This document shows positions 33,573 through 41,483 of a DNA stretch of 41,483 nucleotides, in pieces. The notes beneath the pieces were generated by a model that was not told the origin of the DNA, did no database searches, and was given only the letters and a program-made list of their open reading frames with translations. The DNA lies in the NCBI GenBank assembly GCA_945861675.1, contig CAMAVY010000014.1, positions 1 to 41,483 on the forward strand, written 5' to 3'. The position numbers were made by a program, and so were the translations under genes. Origin of the DNA: Klebsiella pneumoniae (GTDB lineage: Bacteria; Pseudomonadota; Gammaproteobacteria; Pseudomonadales; Azotimanducaceae). Each line of letters begins with the position of its first letter. Within the stretch, counting starts at the first letter, position 1.

Positions 33573-35459
33573 TCACGAGGTCAGCAACGCTGATTTCGGC
33601 GCCGCCGGATCCCCGCCGCCAACAGCGGTGGCATCTGCATCGCTCACGCCCACTGCGCTCGTAGAAGCGTTTGCACTATCACCGCTGAACTGCAGCGCGG
33701 CCAGTCGCGCATAGCGTGGGGATTCGCGTAACAGCTGCTCATGCGTACCCTGCGCGAGGACGCGCCCCTGTTCCATCACAACAATGCGCTGCACGCGCCG
33801 CACCGTCGCCAATCGATGCGCCACGATCAACGTCGTACGCTCGCGTGCGATCGCATCCAGCGCCAGTTGCACTGCCAGCTCACTTTCCGCATCCAGCGCG
33901 CTGGTCGCTTCATCGAGCAGCAACACCCGCGGCTGTTTGAGAATCGCCCGGGCAATGGCGACACGTTGGCGCTGCCCGCCAGACAATGAGGCGCCGAACT
34001 CACCGAGGACCGTGTCGAGGCCGCGCGGCAACGCAGCGACCATGGTCTCAAGCTGGGCCGACCGAACGGCTTCCAGCACTTCCGCATCGGTCGCGTTGGT
34101 CCGACCGTAACGAATGTTGTCGCGCAATGAGCCGGAAAAGAGCACCGGCTGCTGCGGCACGATGGCGATCGATTCGCGCACTGTCTCGGGTTGCAGACGC
34201 TGCAGATCGATCCCATCCAGCAGCACCTGCCCGCTCTGCGGGTCATAGAAGCGCAGCAGCAGCTCGAACAGCGTTGACTTGCCGGCGCCTGACGCACCCA
34301 CGATGGCCACGGTCGAGCCCGCATCAATCGCCAGGCTCAGGTCGTCCAGCACACAAACGTCCGGCCGCAATGGGTAGTGGAAACGCACATTGCGAAACTC
34401 AAGCGCACCCAGGACGGGCGATGGCAGGCGGTCCGGCGCACCGGTCACAACCATGTCACGTGGCGCGGCCAGCAACTGCAGCAATCTGTCCGTCGCGCCC
34501 GCTGCGCGCTGCAGGTCACCAACAACTTCGCTGATGGTGCCCACGGAGGCTGCCACAACCGCGGCATAGATGATGAACGCCGTCAGATCGCCCGCCGTGG
34601 CCTCGCCGCGCAATACATCGTGCCCGCCTTCGTACAACAACCAGCCGACGGCGGTGAACACCAGCAGCATGACAACAGCCGTCAGCCAGGCCCGGTTCCT
34701 GATGCGCTGTTCAGCCACCGCAAACACGCGTTCGTTGTCGGCGACGAAACGGTCGACTTCCTCGCGCTCGTGGTTGAACGCCTTGACGACCTTGATCTGC
34801 TGCAACGATTCAGTGGTGCGGGTGCCGAGATCTGCGAGACGGTCCTGGCTGTCGCGCGACAGCACACGTACGCGACGGCCAAACAGCATGATCGGCACCA
34901 CCACCAGTGGCACAGCCAGCATGACCATCAGCGACAGCTTGGCATTGCTGACAAACATCAGCACCAGACCGCCGATGCCCATCAACGTGTTGCGCAGTGC
35001 CAACGATACCGATGAGCCAATCACGGTCTGCAGCAACGTCGTGTCGGCTGTGATGCGTGACTGCACTTCACTGGCCGCGTTGCGCTCGAAGAAAATGGGA
35101 TCCAGCCCGATCAGATGTGCATACACCGCGCTACGGATGTCGGTCGTCACACGTTCACCAATCCATGACACGAGGTAGAAGCGCGCATAGGTACCCGCGG
35201 CCAGCAGCACAACGAGGCCGCCAAACACCACGAGACTGCGATCCAACGCACCGGCCGCGAAGCCTTGGTCGATCAACATCCGCACGCCCTGCACAACGCC
35301 GAGCGTCAGCGACGCCGTGAGCACAAGCGCGATGGAAGCACCTACCAACTGCCACCGGTATGGCGCAACAAAGGCCAGCATCGGTCGCAGGCTTTGCCAG
35401 CTGGGCTTAGCCGGCGCAGCACGGGCGAGCGTCGATTTCAGCGCTTGTTCATCCGTCAT
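33573..35459 (-). CDS. MsbA-like ABC exporter (fused permease and ATPase)
   Basis: About 628 aa from MTDEQALKS (ATG at 35459); the frame is open 144 codons further but that part lacks homology. A six-helix ABC exporter domain spans about 30-330 (PMLAFVAPYRWQLVGASIAL, the intracellular loop with IGLDPIFFERN and SRITADTTLLQTVIG). The ATPase has Walker A GASGAGKST, Q-loop IAIVPQQPVLFSGS, signature SLSGGQRQRVAIARA, Walker B VLLLDEATSALD and the H-loop IVAHRLATV. It should work as a homodimer exporting a lipid or amphiphile. The kdsB/lpxK/msbA context is absent, so it may be an MsbA-related paralogue rather than the lipid A flippase. Confidence 0.9.
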   Translation of the reverse strand: MTDEQALKSTLARAAPAKPSWQSLRPMLAFVAPYRWQLVGASIALVLTASLTLGVVQGVRMLIDQGFAAGALDRSLVVFGGLVVLLAAGTYARFYLVSWIGERVTTDIRSAVYAHLIGLDPIFFERNAASEVQSRITADTTLLQTVIGSSVSLALRNTLMGIGGLVLMFVSNAKLSLMVMLAVPLVVVPIMLFGRRVRVLSRDSQDRLADLGTRTTESLQQIKVVKAFNHEREEVDRFVADNERVFAVAEQRIRNRAWLTAVVMLLVFTAVGWLLYEGGHDVLRGEATAGDLTAFIIYAAVVAASVGTISEVVGDLQRAAGATDRLLQLLAAPRDMVVTGAPDRLPSPVLGALEFRNVRFHYPLRPDVCVLDDLSLAIDAGSTVAIVGASGAGKSTLFELLLRFYDPQSGQVLLDGIDLQRLQPETVRESIAIVPQQPVLFSGSLRDNIRYGRTNATDAEVLEAVRSAQLETMVAALPRGLDTVLGEFGASLSGGQRQRVAIARAILKQPRVLLLDEATSALDAESELAVQLALDAIARERTTLIVAHRLATVRRVQRIVVMEQGRVLAQGTHEQLLRESPRYARLAALQFSGDSANASTSAVGVSDADATAVGGGDPAAPKSALLTS

Positions 35460-35704
35460 CGAACGTAAGCCTTGGCGCGCAGCCGACATGCAGTTGGAGG
35501 GGCGGCGATTATCCGCGCCAGTGGCAAGAACATGCAAAGCGCAGCGCCGCTCGCAGCTGCGCCATTCGTCCTGCGCCCTTGCGCGCACGTCGAGCCAGCG
35601 CTGCTTTGTGGCCGTGGCACGGTGCAGTTGCCATGCAGTGGATGGTTGCAACGACACGCGTTGCAGGCAAACTCGCCGCCGCACCCACTTCAGCGAACTG
35701 CTCA

Positions 35705-36403
35705 ATGCCAGACCTTCTTGAACGCATCGAACTGAATGCTTCCACGCAGCACAAGGGCCAAGCGCCCGTCGAGGCCGACGCTGTTGTGCTCTGGCTGCAT
35801 GGGCTCGGCGCAGACGGCCACGACTTCGAGCCGATCGTGCCGCAGTTGAACGTTGCGGATCTCCGCATCCGCTTTGTCTTTCCCCACGCACCCATTCGGC
35901 AGGTCACCATCAATGGCGGCGCCGAGATGCGCGCGTGGTACGACATCGATCCGCGCCAGGGCATGCTTTCCGGCGGCGCCGATATTGCGCACTCGGCAGA
36001 GCAGATCGAGGCACTGATCGGGCTTGAACTCGAGCGCGGCATCCGCAGCGACCGCATCGTTCTGGCAGGTTTTTCCCAGGGTGGCGTCATCGCTCTGCAC
36101 ACGGCGTTGCGCTATCGCGAACGCCTTGCGGGTGTGATGGCGCTCTCGACCTATCTGCACGACCACGAGCATGTGGCGGCGGATTTGAGCTTCGCCAATC
36201 TGGAGCTGCCGATTCTCATGTGCCACGGGCGCTTCGATCCCATGATCCCGATTACACGGGCCATCACGGCACGCGAAACACTGCTGGCGCTGAACTACCC
36301 GGTGCAGTGGCACGAGTACGAAATGGGGCACCAGGTGTGTCAGACCGAGATAGATGACATTGGCCGCTGGCTGCGCGAACGCCTGCAGGTGCACGCGCCC
36401 TGA
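35705..36403 (+). CDS. Phospholipase/carboxylesterase-family alpha/beta hydrolase
   Basis: A 232-aa serine hydrolase of the Abhydrolase_2 type. The triad is visible: Ser in VLAGFSQGGVIAL, Asp in CHGRFDPMIPI and His in YEMGHQVCQTEI. The oxyanion-side block is WLHGLGADGHDFEPIVPQL, followed by PHAPIRQVTINGG and MRAWYDI. Homologues from Pseudomonas hydrolyse short esters and lysophospholipids; acyl-protein thioesterases share the fold. The start MPDLLERIEL has the usual length for the family. It is a cytoplasmic, single gene, divergent from the ABC exporter across 245 bp in which I see no clear promoter. Confidence 0.9.
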   Translation: MPDLLERIELNASTQHKGQAPVEADAVVLWLHGLGADGHDFEPIVPQLNVADLRIRFVFPHAPIRQVTINGGAEMRAWYDIDPRQGMLSGGADIAHSAEQIEALIGLELERGIRSDRIVLAGFSQGGVIALHTALRYRERLAGVMALSTYLHDHEHVAADLSFANLELPILMCHGRFDPMIPITRAITARETLLALNYPVQWHEYEMGHQVCQTEIDDIGRWLRERLQVHAP

Positions 36404-36451
36404 CACCCGCACGCGCCATCGATGGCGGCGCGCCCCGCCGAATGTTTTGCT

Positions 36452-36479
36452 TTGAGTGGAGCAACGGGGCCGCTACCAT
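36452..36479 (+). promoter_or_regulatory. Candidate sigma70 promoter for argC
   Basis: TTGAGT (36452-36457), a 16-bp spacer and TACCAT (36474-36479) lie 34 bp before the argC start. A 14-bp palindrome, CGCCATCGATGGCG (36414-36427), sits between the esterase stop and this site and may end the esterase transcript. No clear ArgR box was recognised. Confidence 0.45.
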
Positions 36480-36512
36480 ACCGCGCCATTTTTCACTTCT
36501 GAAAAACCCCGC

Positions 36513-37568
36513 ATGTTCAAGATTTTCGTGGACGGCCAGCACGGCACCACGGGTCTGGAAATCCACCGTCTTCTGGCCGACCGCAGCGACTTCGAACTGC
36601 TCGAAGTCGCCACCGTCGACAAGAAGGACCCTAAGGTGCGCCAAGCGCGGCTGAACGAAGCTGACGCCGTCGTGCTGTGCCTGCCTGACGAGGCTGCCAT
36701 CGAAGCGGTGGCGCTCATTCAGTCGCCTGATGTTCGTGTACTCGACGCAAGTACCGCGTTCCGCACCGACCCTGGGTGGGCGTACGGCTTGCCGGAATTG
36801 CCGGGTCAACGGGCTCGACTGCAGGGCGCGAAGCGCGTAGCCAATCCGGGCTGTTACCCCACGGGCTTTCTGCTGGCCGTTCGCCCGCTGATCGACGCGG
36901 GTGTGCTGCCGGCCGCGCTGCCGCTGACCATTCACGCCGTATCGGGTTACTCCGGCGGCGGACGCAAGATGATCGAGAAGTTCGAAACCCTGGCACTACA
37001 AGCCGACTCACCTGACCAGCTGTTGCATGCCCAAGCCTACGGTCTGGGTTTGAAGCACAAGCACGTGCCCGAAATGAGGCACTTCGCTGGCCTCCATGCG
37101 GCGCCGATCTTTGCCCCCAGCGTGGGGCATTTCTATCGCGGCATGCTGGTGTGCATCCCGCTGTTCGTCGATCAACTTGTGCGCCCGGGCAGCCGTGCCG
37201 TGGACCGCGACCTGATCCAGAAGATCTGGCGCGACGCCTACGCCAGCGAAGCCTGCGTCGACGTCATGGCACATGACTCGCAACTACACGACGGCTACCT
37301 GGACCCGCAGGGCGCGAACTTCAGCAACCGGGTCGAGCTGATGGTCTACGGCAACACAGAGCAGCTGCTTCTGATTGCACGGCTCGACAATCTGGGCAAA
37401 GGCGCCGCCGGCGCTGCCGTACAGAACCTGAATCTCATGCTCGGCCTCGACGAGGCGGCTGGCCTGCCAACGGGCGAGCGGGCCGCCGACAGTGAACGCC
37501 CTTCACACGCGCCGGGGATGGGTAGCCAGGCACGCATGGCCGAGCTGGCCGGCGGCACAACGACGTGA
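36513..37568 (+). CDS. argC: N-acetyl-gamma-glutamyl-phosphate reductase, type 2
   Basis: A 351-aa enzyme starting MFKIFVDGQHGTTGLEIHRLL, which marks the shorter type 2 AGPR. It reduces N-acetylglutamyl phosphate to the semialdehyde in arginine synthesis. Catalytic Cys is in RVANPGCYPTGFLLAVRPL; the NADP fold is N-terminal; SGYSGGGRKMIEKFE and YGLGLKHKHVPEM are typical. The last ~35 residues (after MLGLDEAAGLP) are an additional Gly/Ala/Ser-rich tail beyond the usual ~310 aa. The stop overlaps the next start (GTGA). No other arg gene lies in the window, and downstream genes are coupled to it: an aminotransferase and a helicase. Confidence 0.92.
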   Translation: MFKIFVDGQHGTTGLEIHRLLADRSDFELLEVATVDKKDPKVRQARLNEADAVVLCLPDEAAIEAVALIQSPDVRVLDASTAFRTDPGWAYGLPELPGQRARLQGAKRVANPGCYPTGFLLAVRPLIDAGVLPAALPLTIHAVSGYSGGGRKMIEKFETLALQADSPDQLLHAQAYGLGLKHKHVPEMRHFAGLHAAPIFAPSVGHFYRGMLVCIPLFVDQLVRPGSRAVDRDLIQKIWRDAYASEACVDVMAHDSQLHDGYLDPQGANFSNRVELMVYGNTEQLLLIARLDNLGKGAAGAAVQNLNLMLGLDEAAGLPTGERAADSERPSHAPGMGSQARMAELAGGTTT

Positions 37569-38937
37569 CCGGCTCTGCAAGCACCTCTGGCGACAGTTCA
37601 GCCATCGCGGGGGCACAGGAGCGGGCGCAGAAACTGGCGCAACTGGAAGCCGACTTCACCCGGCTCAAGGGTGCCAACCTCACGCTTGATCTGACCCGCG
37701 GCAAACCGGCCGCCGAGCAGCTCAGCCTGGCCAACGCTCTGGACGGCATCCTGGCGGGCGACTTTCGCGCAGCAGACGGCTCCGACACGCGGAACTATGG
37801 CGGCATCCGCGGGCTGCCCGAAGCCTGCGCGTTGGGCGCCGCACTGCTGGATGCCGATCCGGCAGACGTGCTGACGTTCGACAACTCCAGCCTGATGCTG
37901 ATGTATCTGTACATCGAGACCGCACTGCGCGAGGGACTGCACGGCCCGCAGTCGGCCTGGCAGCGGGAGGCCGACAGCCGCGCCGGACGCGTGAAGTTTC
38001 TCTGCCCTGTCCCCGGCTACGACCGGCACTTCGCAATCTGTGCGCAGCTCGATATAGAAATGGTCAATGTGCCGATTGGCCCAACCGGACCGGACATGGA
38101 CCGCATCGAGGCGCTCGTACAACAGGACCCGTTGATCAAGGGCATCTGGTGCGTCCCCAAGCACTCGAACCCCACGGGCTGCACATATGACGAGGCCACG
38201 GTCCGTCGCTTCGCCGCTTTGCCGCAACTCGCCGGGGCCAACTTCTGCATCATGTGGGACAACGCCTACGCGGTGCATGACCTCGCTGAACCCGTTGCGT
38301 TGGCGCCACTGTTGAAGCTGGCCAAGGCACTTGGGACCGCCGACGCCGTATGCATGACGACGTCCAGCTCAAAGATCACTTTTGCGGGCGGCGGTATCTC
38401 CTTTCTGGCCACGTCCCCCGCCAATCAGGCCGCCTTCGAGAAGCGCCTGGCCGTCATGACAATTGGCCCGGATAAGGTCAATCAGCTGCGGCATGTGCGA
38501 CTCTTGCCGGACCTGGCTGCCGTACGCCGGCACATGGACCTCCAGGCCGCACTCCTGCGGCCCAAGTTTCAACTGGTACAGCAGCGCCTTGAGCAGGGGC
38601 TGCGGCGGGACACGGCGGGCCATCCAACCGGCCAACCGATTGCTCTTCCGACGGGGAACAGACTTCACGCAGACGTCGACTGGACGCATCCCAGTGGCGG
38701 CTATTTCATTTCTCTGAACACACAGCCGGGTTGCGCCCGTGAGGTGGTGCGACTGGCAGGCGAACTGGGCGTGAAGCTCACCCCTGCCGGCGCGACATTT
38801 CCCTACGGACGTGACCCAAGCGATTCAAACATCCGCATAGCGCCTTCCTTTCCAGTACTTGCCGACCTCGAACGAGCGGTCGACGTACTTGTACTGTGTG
38901 TAAGGCTGGCCCACGCACGCAAAGAGCCCGCACATTC

Positions 38938-38941
<4 letters not shown>
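37565..38941 (+). CDS. Class Ic aminotransferase (aspartate aminotransferase-like)
   Basis: A 458-aa PLP enzyme of the fold type I subgroup 1c, known from actinobacterial AspATs. The GTG start at 37565 overlaps argC by 4 bp. Marks are LTLDLTRGKPAAEQLSL, YGGIRGLPEAC, NSSLMLMYLYIETAL, the Asn in KHSNPTGCTYD, Asp/Tyr in IMWDNAYAVHDL, the PLP Lys in TTSSSKITFAGGG, and a C-terminal Arg in SNIRIAPSFP. The donor is probably aspartate or a similar acidic amino acid. Coupling with argC raises the possibility of a role in glutamate-family metabolism, but class Ic enzymes are not known as ArgD. Its stop overlaps the helicase start (ATGA). Confidence 0.88.
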
Positions 38942-40719
<1,778 letters not shown>

Positions 40720-40761
40720 GCAAACAGCGCGTCACGCTGTCATATGCCCGTGACCGGGCTG

Positions 40762-40771
40762 CGCATAATGT
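40762..40771 (+). promoter_or_regulatory. Candidate extended -10 element for the acyltransferase gene
   Basis: TGCGCATAAT, an extended -10 (TGnnCATAAT), lies in the 83-bp gap after the helicase gene. A transcript start near 40778 would give a leader of about 25 nt. The -35 is poor, as is common for extended -10 promoters. Confidence 0.35.
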
Positions 40772-40802
40772 GTGCGCGGCTCTTCTCAGACAGGATGCGT
40801 CC

Positions 40803-41483
40803 ATGCCCAACCAGCGGCCCGCTCCGTTCAGCCTGACCTCCGGGGATGGTCCGCCGACCGCCAAGACTCGACTGCTGCGTTTCGCGGAGCGCCTGCTGGC
40901 GCTGGATCATCTCAACGACGCCTACGCCGGCCTGCCCGAGACTTCCGAACCCGCGGACTTTCTGCAGCATGCGCTGGCAGCCTTCGACATCGACGTGCAG
41001 GCCAGCAACCTCGGGCGCATTCCGACCACGGGCCCGACCATCGTGGTTGCGAACCATCCGTTCGGCGGGGTGGACGGCATGCTGCTCGCACGCACGCTGC
41101 TCGGCATTCGCCCCGACGTAAAGATGTTGGCCAACTTTCTGCTGACCCGCTTGCCGCAGTTGGCGCCGATGATCATCGAAGCCGATCCGTTCGCCGAAGG
41201 CGAGCCGTCGGCCATGAACGCGAAAGCAGCGCGCGCTGCGATTGCCTGGCTGCGCAAGGGCCACATGCTGCTGGTGTTTCCCGCCGGCGAGGTCAGCAGC
41301 CTGAATATTCGCGCTGGTCGGATTCAGGACCCGCTGTGGAGCCCGAGCTTCGTTCGCCTGGCAAAACGTACCGGTGCCAACGTGGTGCCCGTGCACGTGC
41401 ACGGCAAGAACAGCAATCTGTTTCAGATCGCAGGGCTCCTGCATCCACGCCTGCGCACCGTGCTGTTGCCACGCGAGTTCATC
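40803..41483 (+). CDS. PlsC-type acyltransferase (hemolysin/OlsA-like), 3' end outside the window
   Basis: Open for 227 codons from the ATG at 40803 to the right edge with no stop. The acyltransferase motif NHPFGGVDG is near residue 82, with H-x4-D geometry. ADPFAEGEPSAMNAKAARAA and MLLVFPAGEVSS (the FPxG/EGT-type block) follow, then PVHVHGKNSNLF. This matches the PlsC-like domain found with a GNAT-type domain in putative hemolysins and OlsA/OlsB-like lipid acyltransferases; the missing part may hold the GNAT half. It would acylate a lysophospholipid or lyso-ornithine lipid. An extended -10 (TGCGCATAAT) about 30 bp upstream may be its promoter. Confidence 0.85.
   Translation, partial: MPNQRPAPFSLTSGDGPPTAKTRLLRFAERLLALDHLNDAYAGLPETSEPADFLQHALAAFDIDVQASNLGRIPTTGPTIVVANHPFGGVDGMLLARTLLGIRPDVKMLANFLLTRLPQLAPMIIEADPFAEGEPSAMNAKAARAAIAWLRKGHMLLVFPAGEVSSLNIRAGRIQDPLWSPSFVRLAKRTGANVVPVHVHGKNSNLFQIAGLLHPRLRTVLLPREFI

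Overview
The window reads as chromosomal DNA of a GC-rich gammaproteobacterium. The strongest evidence is the co-directional block aspS, ruvC, ruvA, ruvB, tolQ, tolR, tolA, tolB, pal, cpoB, queE, queC, tRNA-Lys, an arrangement typical of Gammaproteobacteria. The dapA-bamC-metallohydrolase trio and the tusA/BepA-like pair agree with this. A PEP-CTERM sorting signal and an AspRS carrying non-discriminating-type residues suggest an environmental lineage rather than an enteric one. The genus cannot be named from sequence alone.

Layout. Positions 1-3.6 kb: a PhoX/DUF839-type secreted protein with a PEP-CTERM tail and a possible Pho box upstream, then an MscS-like channel fused to a cyclic-nucleotide-binding domain. 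3.6-8.4 kb: an acylating-type aldehyde dehydrogenase (+), then dapA, bamC, an MBL-fold hydrolase (coupled by 4-bp overlaps) and tusA, all on the minus strand. 8.4-12.6 kb: an intergenic region with two families of short tandem repeats, a BepA-like M48 protease, nadA, a divergent GshB-like ATP-grasp gene and a 64-aa unknown. 12.9-23.6 kb: the long minus-strand run for aspartyl-tRNA synthesis, Holliday-junction processing, the Tol-Pal envelope machine and queuosine precursor synthesis, ending in tRNA-Lys(UUU) with its own promoter. 23.8-28.6 kb: an FmdB-type zinc ribbon, an HU-like protein with a Lys/Ala-rich tail, a lytic transglycosylase with a 12-bp coding repeat, a TlpA-like thioredoxin, a YihY-type membrane protein, an ArsC-like reductase and a DUF2069 protein. 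28.6-35.5 kb: GNAT, ABM-fold monooxygenase, propionyl-CoA synthetase, an unrecognised 167-aa protein, a CaiB/AMACR-type enzyme and an MsbA-like ABC exporter, all minus. 35.7-41.5 kb: a plus-strand series with carboxylesterase, argC, class Ic aminotransferase, RhlB-like DEAD-box helicase (the last three coupled by 4-bp overlaps) and a PlsC-type acyltransferase cut by the right edge.

Most of the window is housekeeping, and I see no CRISPR array, prophage, intact insertion sequence or defence island. The most unusual signals are: (i) a degenerate 17-bp tandem array and a 14-bp tandem array between tusA and the protease; (ii) short tandem duplications at or just past the stop codons of queC, ruvA and ruvC; (iii) AspRS residues suggesting that Asn-tRNA is made by transamidation; (iv) 11-bp-phased Pho-box-like half-sites ahead of the PhoX-like gene; (v) an unknown protein between prpE and the AMACR gene; (vi) translational coupling of argC to an aminotransferase. 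None of these amounts to a demonstrated new system.
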